Source of the DNA: Symbiodinium natans
Taxonomy: Eukaryota > Sar > Dinophyceae > Suessiales > Symbiodiniaceae
Assembly: GCA_905221605.1 (NCBI GenBank)
Contig: CAJNDS010000137.1
Location: forward strand, 153,834-217,833
Length of the DNA: 64,000 nt
Direction of reading: 5' to 3'
A program made the translations under genes and the position numbers. The notes under the pieces were generated by a model. The model was given only the letters and a program-made list of their open reading frames with translations. It searched no databases and was not told where the DNA came from. Below, piece after piece: positions 1-8,666 of the stretch (position 1 is the stretch's first letter; each line of letters starts with the position of its first letter).

Positions 1-20
1 AGCATGGGGGTGGGAATTCA

Positions 21-207
21 GGGCTTTTAGGGTCTAGGGTTTAGGGTTTTAGGGTTTAGGTTGAGGGCTTAGGGCTTAGGGCTTAGGGCTTAGGGCTTAG
101 GGCTTAGGGCTTAGGGCTTAGGGCTTAGGGCTTAGGGCTTAGGGCTTTGGGTTTTGGGTTTTGGGTTTTGGATTTTGGGTTTAGGGTTTAGGGTTTAGGG
201 TTTAGGG
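21..207 (+). repeat. Telomere-type (TTTAGGG)n tract
   Basis: About 26 heptamers, TTTAGGG with runs of the variants CTTAGGG and TTTTGGG. The unit is the telomere repeat known from dinoflagellates and plants, but here it is interstitial: coding-like islands follow within 300 bp and similar tracts recur through the whole window. The variant runs (CTTAGGG repeated about ten times) show local tandem amplification of a mutated unit rather than telomerase synthesis alone. Confidence 0.9.
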
Positions 208-293
208 CGGTTACAGAGAATGAGGGCTCTGCCCTATAGTTCTTGTGGGTGGAAGGGTGACCTGGTGCCCAACCTTAGATAAGGACCATGCGC

Positions 294-379
294 CCTGAAG
301 TATGGTCTCTTTCCTTGTTTATAGTTTATAAGGATCCGAAGTATGGGCCCTTCGTATATATAGTTTATATGAGGAATCT
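294..379. repeat. Imperfect direct repeat, 2 x ~42 bp
   Basis: Two adjacent diverged copies. Each starts with GAAGTATGG and continues through a TATAGTTTATA block to a GGATC/GAATC end. No coding frame stands out. The stretch 208-458 otherwise holds short degenerate CCCTAAA pieces. Confidence 0.5.
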
Positions 380-458
380 ACAGCAACCCTAAACCCTAAA
401 CTCAAAAGCCTAAACCCTAAGCCCTACCTGAAATAAAGGCCCATGCTTCGAACCCTAG

Positions 459-538
459 ACAGAGGCTGGTCCAGACCCTGACACGGGCTGCCGAGGACAT
501 GAAGGATCGAGCAAAGGCGCCGCAGCAGCAACGCAGTG
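459..538 (+). CDS. Candidate exon of TraB-like gene (upstream part)
   Basis: Open between CTAG and a GT at 539. The frame reads QRLVQTLTRAAEDMKDRAKA, a helical, charged sequence typical of real coding DNA. It lies 90 bp before the next exon of the same strand. The exact junction to the exon at 630 does not keep phase with the simplest splice choice, so either border may be a few bases off. Confidence 0.5.
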
Positions 539-629
539 GTTGAAATTCAGTCCTGAAGTGGCCTCATACCCTAAACTCTAAACCCTAAACCCTAAACTCT
601 AACCCTAAACCCTAAACCCTCCTGCTCAG

Positions 630-829
630 ACAGGCGAGTGAGTTGCAGAAGGGTGCCCGGCCCTATGATGAGGTGCGGAAGCTTGGGCGGCTGATGACGG
701 ATGTCGCGCCGGGTCTCATGCACGCGCTGCTCCATGTGCGGGACGCTCACCTGGCAAAGCTCCTGCGTTCCGCTCCATTCAGCCAGACCACTACAGCTAC
801 TCGACTGCTTGTGCCCCAAACCCTATATG
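630..829 (+). CDS. Exon of TraB-like gene
   Basis: Open from CTCAG (acceptor) to CTATATG followed by GTGAGT (donor). The frame contains the stretches YDEVRKLGRLMTDVAPGLM and VRDAHLAKLLRSA. The latter resembles the 'ERD-x-x-L-x-x-x-L' helix that precedes the VVG-x-GH motif in the TraB/PrgY family. The downstream splice site coincides with the first base of an inverted-repeat element. Family assignment is inferred together with the exon at 1360. Confidence 0.6.
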
Positions 830-929
830 GTGAGTTCTCCAAGTTAGGTTCCATTTTTGGGTACCCTAAAAAGGAGGGGGCGGCCTTATAATCAGCACCC
901 AACAAGGGACCATATCTCTGAGAAATCAC
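830..929. mobile_element. Introner-like element, family M (copy 1)
   Basis: A 100 bp element with terminal inverted repeats: left GTGAGTTCTCCAAGTTAG, right end complementary (GTGATTTCTCAGAGATATGG on the minus strand). It is flanked by a perfect 6 bp duplication TATATG at 824-829 and 930-935. Its first two bases are the GT donor of the preceding exon. Related copies lie at 4885 and 55383. Confidence 0.75.
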
Positions 930-1359
930 TATATGCCCCCAACCTTCAGACAGACTACAGCTCCGAGAGACTAAAAAATAACATGGGAAGCACGGTGGGC
1001 TCGTCAGATGTGCAACTGAGACAGCACAAGGATGTAAGTGCCAAATCGGGGCCAGGCAATCAGTGTGATTTCTCGTGCAAACTGAGTCGTTCCTTTTATT
1101 GGGCACCTGTATACTACCATATACTTGTTATATACTTTGACGTTTGGTAGCAAGAAAGGTGGACTACAATTGGGGGAATCAAGGTCGTGCTTTCGCGGAG
1201 TGCTTTCACCTTTCAAAAACCTTAGGGTTGCGGATTTAGGGTTCAGGGTTTTTGGGGTAGTCGAAGTTCCCCGTGAACTCATTGAAAACTCAATCTTTCA
1301 CATTTGGCTCCCTAAACCCTAAACCCTAACCCTAAACCCCAAACCCTTAGACAGCTCAG

Positions 1360-1447
1360 CCCATGTGAGGTGTGCGTTGTCGGCATGGCTCACATGGACG
1401 GCATCTCACGACGCTACTCCGACCCAAAGTGGCAGGCCACAACGCCT
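1360..1447 (+). CDS. Exon with TraB-family motif
   Basis: Open from CTCAG to CCT followed by GTGAAC. The frame reads CEVCVVGMAHMDGISRRY followed by SDPKW. The core VVG-M-A-H-M-D-G-I matches the conserved glycine-histidine motif of the TraB/TRABD/PrgY family (VVG-x-GH-x-x-GI in the family). Eukaryotic members act at the mitochondrial outer membrane; a role here is inference. Upstream lies CCCTAAA repeat. I could not place the N-terminal half of the protein. Confidence 0.6.
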
Positions 1448-2155
1448 GTGAACCCACGACCCAAAACCCTTGTCATAGTGAGGCAAGATTTTAAGTTTCT
1501 AAGGGTACTTAAACTCAATAAGGAATAGAAGTATAAATCTTTATTACTATCCCAACCATAAACTAGAAACCATCCAGAGTCCCCAACTGTCCTAATTGGG
1601 GTTTTAGGTTCCCTTATAGGCCCTTTGAACCAAACAGGGCACGCTTTTATTGGAAACGCTCATGCTCTATCAAGGGCCCGATGGTTGACCGCGTCAGGGG
1701 TAGTTGTTTTGTGAACTCGGACACAACCCTACCACATGGCGCTCGCTGCGAGCCTTTCCATGTCCGAAGCCTCCAAGCAAACCCTAAACCCTAAATAACC
1801 CTAAACCCCAGAGCGTTGCGACCCCTCTCTTGTCTGGAGGAGGACGAACCTTGGCATCCTCCCAAGATGAAGACAGGACCCCTGGCTCACTGGTTTTATC
1901 AAAGAAGAATTCGGGTTTAGGGACTAGGGACTAGGGACTCGGGACCAGGGACTAGGGACTAGGGACTAGGGACGGGTCTAGGGTCGAGGGTCCTTAGGGT
2001 TTAGGGTTTAGGGCGGAAACAGGGTCCCCCTGTAGAAGGCTTGCATAGGTAAGCAGGTGCCACATGTCCCGACTCCCTGACATACCCCTCTGCCCTAAAC
2101 CCTGACCCCCAAAGTCCCCATCCAGTGGTTCCACTTTACCGAGTCCGGTTCTTTA
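1448..2155. other. Intron-like stretch, no clear gene
   Basis: Holds degenerate telomere repeat, a run of about eight GGGACTA heptamers at 1919-1975 (a relative of the telomere unit that has been tandemly amplified) and an inverted-repeat relic near 1580-1660. Short open frames here have no convincing coding character. Confidence 0.4.
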
Positions 2156-2260
2156 TCTAAAATTTGCTCAAGAACCCCCAACAAAAGAAAAACATTCTTC
2201 CTTACAAGGTGAAGAAAGGGATTATTATCTTCAATATTTTGGGAGGTTTAAGCAAACAGT
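2156..2260. mobile_element. Inverted-repeat element, family H (copy 1)
   Basis: Left arm ATTTGCTCAAGAACCCCC and right arm GGGAGGTTTAAGCAAA are imperfectly complementary, with an AT-rich core between. The same arms recur at 3600, 13802, 14971, 30342 and 54345. Confidence 0.5.
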
Positions 2261-3046
2261 CGTTAAAAAAAATCCCTTACAGGGTTTAGCTAGGAGGAAT
2301 ATCAGGCACCTGGTTCCCTCATGTCTTTCAGAATCAGCTGAGTCTCGAGGATGTTGAAACTACATTAGGGCATCATTGCGGTTTAGAGGTGTGGGGAGTC
2401 CGTTTTGCATTTCTTGGGTCTTTGCTTTGGGTCCGTTTGAGGTGTTTGGGGGGGTTTTTGGAGTTTAGGGTCTAGGGGGAGATATTAGACTGAAACGAGA
2501 TCGGTGGCAGGGCACGTGCCTGTATCGGTAGGTCTGGTTTGACTGCTCCTACAAGCTGTGGACTAGCATCTGCTTCGTTCACCCAGCCTGAACCCCGAAC
2601 CGGATTCCTACTCGGTCTGGACCGGAGCAGCCGGATTCCAGTTCATACCTGTGCGACAGGACAGCCTCAGGGCTTCCCACAAACTCTTGATGCGCCTGGG
2701 CTGAAGATGGAGCTATCCCCAAACCTAAACCCACCAAAATCCTAGACCATGTAGGGCTTGAAGAAGAACATGCTGCCTGAACCCAAACCTCCACATGTCT
2801 TTCCGACAGCATCTTGAGGTAGGGAGCTGTTGACCCCAAGCCCTTTAAGCCCGAAGTACCAAGCACTACCCAGCTAGTTTAGGGTTTAGGGTTTCTGGGT
2901 TCACAGAGGGTGCGGCCATGGCTGGCAAGAAAGAAACGATGCTATTCAAACTGAGTGGGTTGGCGTTCTTTAGAGACATCAAGCTTTCTTGGTGTGGAGA
3001 TGTGCTAAGGCCGCAGGCCTTCGAACTACTGTCTGTTTCGTACACA

Positions 3047-3076
3047 CCCCCCCCCCCCCCCCCAAAAAAAAAAAAA
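3047..3076. repeat. Poly(C)-poly(A) homopolymer junction
   Basis: About 17 C followed by about 14 A. Similar long C or G homopolymers occur at 23240, 24756, 30558, 31829, 37674, 48235 and 59099, so homopolymer runs are a local feature (or a source of assembly error). Confidence 0.8.
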
Positions 3077-3599
3077 AGGGGATGCCTGGGCCGTTTCCCT
3101 CTGCTTCCCGGACACTCCACATCTCCTTCAAAACGTTCTTCCCACTCCTCAGTCTTTGTCAAGCTCCCCCATTCCCTCTTGTGCTGAACGGCACCATCTG
3201 GTACGATGCCTCCTCATAAATATCTGGCCAGAAAAGCCCTGCAATCGAGAAGAGGTTGAGGCCTCAACCCCAGAAGCTGCCTGGGTAAAGGCCACAATCG
3301 GGGGCATAGCCTGCACTTCATACGCTGCAATGGGATGCTTATGCACCACATAACGCACATAACGGGAGACCGAAACCCTAAAAAGAGTTCTGTGAACCTG
3401 CAAAAGGCAGCCCCCTAAACCCGAAACCCTAAACCCTAACCCCCCCGCCCCTGGAGGTCGAGAAGCTCTTGCGTGCCGGCCTCCACGCGGGGGAAAAGGC
3501 ACTCAGAGCTGGGAGAAAAAAGTGCCGGGCCGATCCTGTACCCCAAACTATGTGAACCCACCTCGAGGTGCCCTCAACCCTGAACCCTCAACCCTATAA

Positions 3600-3710
3600 C
3601 CACTATTTGCTCAAGAAACCCCCCCACAAGTTTCGAGAAACCAAAATCGTCCCTAAGGGCAACATAGGATTTAGTGTGTTGCATCCTTTTTGGGGTTCTT
3701 AAGCAAGTGG
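3600..3710. mobile_element. Inverted-repeat element, family H (copy 2)
   Basis: Left arm CCACTATTTGCTCAAGAAAC, right arm GGTTCTTAAGCAAGTGG. The core contains AAGGGCAACATAGGA, which recurs in the copy at 30342. Length 111 bp. Confidence 0.6.
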
Positions 3711-4045
3711 AAGAGATAGGGCATTAGGAGCTCTGAGCCCAACATCCTGGGTGCCTTGTTCAACCCGACCATCTGGACCCTCCATGCCGACCTAGGAAGT
3801 AGGTTTCTGAGTTTGGGGCCAAAAAAAAGCCACTTTTTGCATAAGGGTTCTACAAACAGGGTTTTTTTTTCCAAAATCCCCCCCAAAAGGGGGCCCTCAT
3901 CCCCCAACAGTAGCATCCGTAGCTTGTGCGGCTTTTGGGGGGCCCCGGTTCTAGCCTGCCAGGTATACTTGGTAATCTCTAAGCAAGCATCCCTCCCAAG
4001 GAAGACACAAACCAACACACCAGCTGGGCGTTACGAAAAGAGGGC

Positions 4046-4135
4046 ACCCCTAAAGTAGACCCCCAAGTAGCAGGATTCCCTTCTTGCAAGGACCCCGAAA
4101 GGTACCCCCTCCCCCAATTTCGGAAACCACGGCCG
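4046..4135. mobile_element. Inverted-repeat element, family C (copy 1)
   Basis: Shares the blocks AGACCCCCAAGTAGCAGGAT, TTCCCTTCTTGCAAGGACCC and AAGGTACCCC with the copies at 19558 and 57862. The reverse complement is seen at 44069 and 53137. No coding frame. Confidence 0.6.
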
Positions 4136-4340
4136 AGGTTGCACGACATGTACCGTGGCTGGGGCCAGCTGCACATCGAGTACGTGCCTCAAAGTGCATC
4201 GTGCCTCAGGTGTCGAAGCCCCAAAGTTGAAAATGCCCAGATTGCAGAAGCCAGTGGTGTAGGGTTATGACAAGATCTCAGATGCATATTCTCGACGTAT
4301 GTTGGTGGAAGGAGAGGCCTTATTCATGGTACTGTTTCAG

Positions 4341-4416
4341 GGTCAGCCCCTCCAGGTGCAATTGAACTCACGCCGGGGGGAAGCTTGTTCTTGGCAGCAT
4401 CTTATGCCACTACATG
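4341..4416 (+). CDS. Candidate exon, unknown protein
   Basis: Open between TTTCAG and ACATG followed by GTGAGG (a strong donor). The frame gives APPGAIELTPGGSLFLAAS, which looks like real protein. An alternative frame is also open, so the phase is uncertain. No family recognised. Confidence 0.45.
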
Positions 4417-4488
4417 GTGAGGAACTGCCTGGCTAGTCCCGCTTGCACCCTGCGTCAAGTGCTGCAACTACGCAAAGGGTGCATGTAC

Positions 4489-4517
4489 ATTATATATATA
4501 TATATATATATATACAT
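4489..4517. repeat. (TA)n microsatellite
   Basis: About 13 TA units followed by CATATA. A second long (TA)n lies at 15710-15737 and shorter ones at 44660 and 56730. Confidence 0.85.
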
Positions 4518-4884
4518 ATAGTATGTTCTTGGGCCGTGAAAGGGATTCCTATACATTAGCTTCAGGGCCCAAGTATATACCATTCGGGCACATGGACCCT
4601 TAGGGCGGTATAGTGTTTCACCCTAAACCCAAAACCCTAAACCCAAAACCCTAAACCCTAAACCCTAAACCCAGGTACAGCAGCGAACGATCCCCGCACA
4701 CTCACAAGCACGTCATCCTCTCAGCTTCTGTGGAAACCTGCAGTCTCGGGTTTAGGGCTTAGGGGTTTAGGGTTTAGGGTTTAGGGTTTTGCCTAAGGCC
4801 CTTTAAAAAGCCTAAACACCTAAAACCCTACGGCCCCTTACACTAGTAGAACTCAAAAAGCCCTACAGCCCTTGAAGCTCTAAA

Positions 4885-4990
4885 TGGTCAGTTCTCTACA
4901 GTAGGGTCCCTTCTTGGGCACCCTAAACAAGAGGGGCCTTAACTTCTAGTAAAAACCCCCAAAAGAGACCATATTTTGGAGAAGTGACCA
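4885..4990. mobile_element. Introner-like element, family M (copy 2)
   Basis: Terminal inverted repeats: left TGGTCAGTTCTCTACAGTAG; the right end reads TGGTCACTTCTCCAAAATAT on the minus strand. Length 106 bp. It resembles the element at 830 in both arms and in the central GGGGCCTTA block. Confidence 0.65.
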
Positions 4991-5023
4991 ATGAAACCCA
5001 AACTCCCTGGTCCGACCGTGCAG

Positions 5024-5104
5024 GGCGCCTGGCCTCATGCGCCCTTCTACGATCCCAAAGCGGATCCCATCAGCCGGACGGGGCCTGAGCCTGCCAGCCG
5101 TTAA
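5024..5104 (+). CDS. Candidate terminal exon
   Basis: Open from GTGCAG to a TAA. The frame gives GAWPHAPFYDPKADPISRT and then GPEPASR and stop. It could be the last exon of the upstream TraB-like gene, but continuity cannot be shown. A TTTAGGG tract begins 10 bp after the stop. Confidence 0.45.
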   Translation, partial: GAWPHAPFYDPKADPISRTGPEPASR

Positions 5105-5113
5105 CGCTCTCAG

Positions 5114-5265
5114 CTAGGGTTTAGGGTTTAGGGTTTAGGGTTTAGGGTTTAGGGTTTAGGGGTTCGGGGTTAGGGGATGAGGTTTGGGGTTAGGGGTTTG
5201 GGGTTAGGGGTTAGGGGCTAGGGGCTAGGGGTTAGGGGTTAGGGTTTAGGGTTTAGGGTTTAAGG
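5114..5265 (+). repeat. Telomere-type tract with variants
   Basis: Six perfect TTTAGGG units, then a block of GGTTAGGG/GGCTAGGG/GGTTTGG variants, then perfect units again. A second clean tract lies at 5398-5460. Confidence 0.85.
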
Positions 5266-5816
5266 TAGAACCCGAATAAACCTGATAAGCCCACTAATCC
5301 TAAACCTGCACACAAAAGAACCCCCACATGAGGTCCCGGTAAGATGAGGCTCCATTGCGCCGGGTTGGCGGGGAGAGGGGGCATGCTCATGTTTTGGGTT
5401 AGGGTTTAGGGTTTAGGGTTTAGGGTTTAGGGTTTAGGGTTTAGGGTTTAGGGTTTAGGGGCTACAGGAGCTTTAGGTTTAGGGAAGCTTAGGGTTCACA
5501 AAGGGTTCAGGGGTTAGGCTGCTAGTCATTGGTGGCCCTCTCGGACTCTGCAAGTTCCTCAGAGATCCGGGGGTTAAACCCTAAACCCTAAACCCTTTTC
5601 TGGGGTCCCTTTGAGGGGATTCTATTCTATTTGGGGTATAAAAAAAGGGGTACCCCTAGTTTGGGAAATGCCCAGACTGTCAAACCCTAAACCAGGGCTT
5701 GGGATCGAGCGACCCCCAGCGGTCAAATTGCCTGTAGCCCCAGTGCTGCCGTAGTTGCAGCCATATCTCCGAAATCTCCGAGCTGGCACAGAGTACTGCG
5801 GACTCGCCGCAGTAAA

Positions 5817-7028
5817 GTGCGCAAGCTCTTGCGAAAAAGGAGGCACATCACCAAGCATCAGCGACAGAGGTTGCTGTTGCATCATAGCTGTTGTCCGGGC
5901 TTGCAACTGCAATTACACATGGGCAGAAGCGGCCGAGGATGGGAGTCCGACAAGCAGTCATACAGATATTGGTCGGGATCCTGGCGTGCCAGATCTTGGG
6001 AGAACAAGGACAAGAAGAAGCATGGAAAGACAGAACAGCCTGCTCTGAGGCTTGGCTCGTATTTGAACACCGATGTCGAGAAAGTGACAGAGCAAGTAGA
6101 AGGCCCCAAAGAACACTCGATATCCTCGTCGGACGCGAGTGGTGGCGACCAGTTTCGCCAACTACAGAAATGGCTCAATGGGGCCAGAAAATCAGAAGCA
6201 CGAGTGAGGAAGCTAAGCGAGGACTTGCTGCTCCGGCACAGGAAATGGGCCAAATTCCAAGAAGAGCTCAAGGCTGCCTTTGGGCAGGAAAGGGCCAGGT
6301 ATGCTGCAGACGTTGCCAAATTGGAGGGCGAGTTGGCTACAGCCAAGCGTTCGGCAATAGAGGCAGCTGCACTGCTCAAGAATTTCTCCGGGACGGGCAT
6401 TGGTGCGATGCAGATAGATGCAGAGCAAGAGGAGCCTGTCATGGACAAAGAGGCGGATGCTGCATGGAGAGAGCTGATGGAAGAGCCCCACCGCAGCAAA
6501 ATGACCGAAGATGTAGACTACGAGCAGATGCAAACCTTCCTGACACATGCCCTGATGGCGGCAAAGGAAGACGCCAAAACGGCGAAGGAGCAGCTGACGA
6601 GGCTACAGTCGGAGCAGGTTCCATCGGCAGCGGCCTCAGGGTTGGGCGCCGAGAGTCTGAGCGAGCTGAGTGTAGGGACGAGCGGACAGATCTCCTATGT
6701 GGGGAACTCGCCTGCCAAGACCGATCCCTATCTCCCATCCCCATCGGTGAGGAAGCCCCCTACTCCCAGAGCATCACGACCGAGCAGTGCTGTGCGGGTG
6801 CCAATCAAGGTTGGTGGCAAACAGAGGGACGCCGCAGCCGTGGCGAGCCAGATAGCGGGCCCAACTTTGGCAGACAAGCTGGCAAAGAGAAGAGAAGCCA
6901 TCGATCGAGCACCGATGGGAGAAGCTATCAACTTAGCATCGCCTCTTGGTGGAATTGCGGCAAGTGTCCTCATCGACGACGATGGGGACGCCCCGAATGC
7001 GAGCGAGGACATGGAAACCCTCGAGTAG
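5817..7028 (+). CDS. LINE ORF1, coiled-coil protein
   Basis: About 370-400 residues. The first ATG in frame is at 5919; upstream the frame stays open from a GTG at 5817. The N-terminal part is basic (ENKDKKKHGK). It then has a long heptad-rich helix (RKLSEDLLLRHRKWAKFQEE and on to AKEQLTRLQ), a proline/serine-rich section, and a second basic stretch. A coiled-coil, nucleic-acid-binding ORF1 is usual in LINEs, where it packages the RNA. I see no gag zinc knuckle. It ends in TAG, 70-80 bp before the second unit. Confidence 0.65.
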   Translation: MRKLLRKRRHITKHQRQRLLLHHSCCPGLQLQLHMGRSGRGWESDKQSYRYWSGSWRARSWENKDKKKHGKTEQPALRLGSYLNTDVEKVTEQVEGPKEHSISSSDASGGDQFRQLQKWLNGARKSEARVRKLSEDLLLRHRKWAKFQEELKAAFGQERARYAADVAKLEGELATAKRSAIEAAALLKNFSGTGIGAMQIDAEQEEPVMDKEADAAWRELMEEPHRSKMTEDVDYEQMQTFLTHALMAAKEDAKTAKEQLTRLQSEQVPSAAASGLGAESLSELSVGTSGQISYVGNSPAKTDPYLPSPSVRKPPTPRASRPSSAVRVPIKVGGKQRDAAAVASQIAGPTLADKLAKRREAIDRAPMGEAINLASPLGGIAASVLIDDDGDAPNASEDMETLE

Positions 7029-7102
7029 CAGCCAGCCGGCCTCAATATGGCCCGATTGCGAATTGCCCTTGGGGGACATTTTGTCCCTGCGACAGGGCGC
7101 TC

Positions 7103-8332
7103 ATGGAGTGGATTCTTCTTGACTGCTCCGGTATTACCTCGTTGGAAGAATGGAATCCCTTTTTGGCCTTGGGAGACCGTAGCTTCCACGCCGCGCATCT
7201 TTCACTTCGCATGCTGCCGATGTCCCTTTCGGCCTTGGACGTTCGAGCTGTGTGCAATATGGATATGGTACAGTTTCGTGGCCTTGGTCATGGGCGCATG
7301 GGCCAGGCTTTGACCTATATAGATGTAAGCAGGACCGCTGGCAGACCTTTGTCTGGTGTGGTTGAAGCCTGCAGCAAATTCGAAGAACGAGCTCCTTGGT
7401 CACCCTGCATAGGTCTGTCATGCAAGCTCCCTCGGAGGTTGGCATTCAGAGATTTGGCTGAGGATGGACAAGGGCGAACGTTGAAACTCCTCATTGAGGG
7501 GTGCATTCTTGGAGCAAGCATCCTGATTGGAAGATGCGAGCTATTTCTGACTCTGGTCTCTGTTCTGAGATCTTGCATCCAGCTTGGTATCTGCAGCGCA
7601 GACATGGAGGCTACTGCAATTGGTGTGGGGCTGTCAGCATGCGCGACTCTGCTTGCTGCTTTGATCGGAATGCAGCTGTATGGCTGTCGACTCAAGGGTG
7701 GCAGATGCAATATTGATCCCATTCTCAGAGTTAGCAGGTTGAGTTGTGGCACACATTTTCGTTTGCTGATTGCTTTCGCTGTGATGCTACCTTTGACACA
7801 TGCTACAAGAATGCCAAGTCATGCAGCAAAGGGAGTTGATCGGATTGTCACTCCATGGGTCGTTGAAGGAGATGAGCGACCTGCGAGAGTGGAGGTGACT
7901 GCGACAGAGAAGCAATCCGGGTGGTGGACAGGTACAGCTGGTAGCTCATCCTCTTCGTGTGGCCCAATCCCACGCACCACCTTCCCTCAAGAGGTTGAAC
8001 CGCCGGGGCTGCTACCAGAGCATGACGCACACGAGTGGCTGATCGATGATTTCGAAGAGACTTTCGACAACTTCGAGGAGGTTGGCGACACGGTGATCAA
8101 CCAGGTTGATGCTAGACGCAAGCAAGCCCTTTGGGAGCGCCTCCATGACTTCCTGCAAAGGGCACAAACTGCTGCAACAACAAAGTGTACGATTGCACTC
8201 TCTGAAGCTGTGGGGCCGGCAACTTTTTCCATCAGCGCTGTCATTTGGCAGCTCACACCAGGCAAGTCGGTATTTGATTCACTCCGAAGATCGTGGAATA
8301 TATTGACTTCGCCGCCATTGACTGGGGCATAA
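7103..8332 (+). CDS. LINE ORF2 N-terminal region, no known domain
   Basis: The frame downstream of the ORF1 stop, counted here from the ATG at 7103. It has hydrophobic stretches (LTLVSVLRSCIQLGICSA, SACATLLAALIGMQLYGC, FRLLIAFAVMLPLTHA) and an acidic region (EWLIDDFEETFDNFEEV). The same frame upstream, over ORF1, reads like a shadow. It ends at TAA 8330-8332 just where the RNase H frame takes over, so the original protein probably ran on and a frameshift broke it. Function unknown. Confidence 0.5.
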   Translation: MEWILLDCSGITSLEEWNPFLALGDRSFHAAHLSLRMLPMSLSALDVRAVCNMDMVQFRGLGHGRMGQALTYIDVSRTAGRPLSGVVEACSKFEERAPWSPCIGLSCKLPRRLAFRDLAEDGQGRTLKLLIEGCILGASILIGRCELFLTLVSVLRSCIQLGICSADMEATAIGVGLSACATLLAALIGMQLYGCRLKGGRCNIDPILRVSRLSCGTHFRLLIAFAVMLPLTHATRMPSHAAKGVDRIVTPWVVEGDERPARVEVTATEKQSGWWTGTAGSSSSSCGPIPRTTFPQEVEPPGLLPEHDAHEWLIDDFEETFDNFEEVGDTVINQVDARRKQALWERLHDFLQRAQTAATTKCTIALSEAVGPATFSISAVIWQLTPGKSVFDSLRRSWNILTSPPLTGA

Positions 8333-8666
8333 TCGGGAAGTTGCATCCATCCACTGTTCATGAGTTTGAGGCCTGTGTCCCTATAGCACAACTGACATCA
8401 TGCACAAGTCTTCGGATTGCCATATACACTGATGGCTCCTTTGGTGGAGGAAGCGCCTGTGGTTGGGCAGCTGTGATGTTGCTGCAAGATTGCAGCTCTC
8501 ACAAAACTTGCTTCATAGGAGCGACGACTGGCATTGTCACCGATAATGAGACGCACCCTGCTTATGTAGGAGCTACAGAATGTGGTGCCAGCCAAGCCGA
8601 GCGGCAGGCGCTGCTTTGGGCAGCTCTGTGGGTGTTACAGTTGCCGGGGACATCTTTCCTTGAATC
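8293..8666 (+). pseudogene. LINE RNase H domain, N-terminal part (frame-broken)
   Basis: The frame holds the first two RNase H catalytic motifs: IYTDGSFGGGSACGWA (Asp) and GASQAERQALLWAALW (Glu). The domain continues in another frame from about 8664 with FYFDNTSAGFA (Asp) and KAHVGNGWNELADVLAKKA (His and Asp), so all active-site residues survive but a one-base shift near 8660 separates them. RNase H removes the RNA strand of the RNA-DNA hybrid during reverse transcription. Confidence 0.75.

Noticed and set aside
21-207. A true chromosome end at the window start
   Set aside because: Tracts of the same kind occur in both orientations through all 64 kb, and genes lie beside them; nothing marks base 1 as a terminus.
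5398-5460. CRISPR-like regular repeats
   Set aside because: The repeats are direct 7-mers without spacers; elsewhere spacing is irregular. No cas-like gene is present.
5891-7030. Long frame overlapping LINE ORF1 (first part of an 813-codon frame)
   Set aside because: Over ORF1 it is cysteine/arginine-rich without pattern, while the other frame has a regular coiled coil. Only the part after 7100 was kept.
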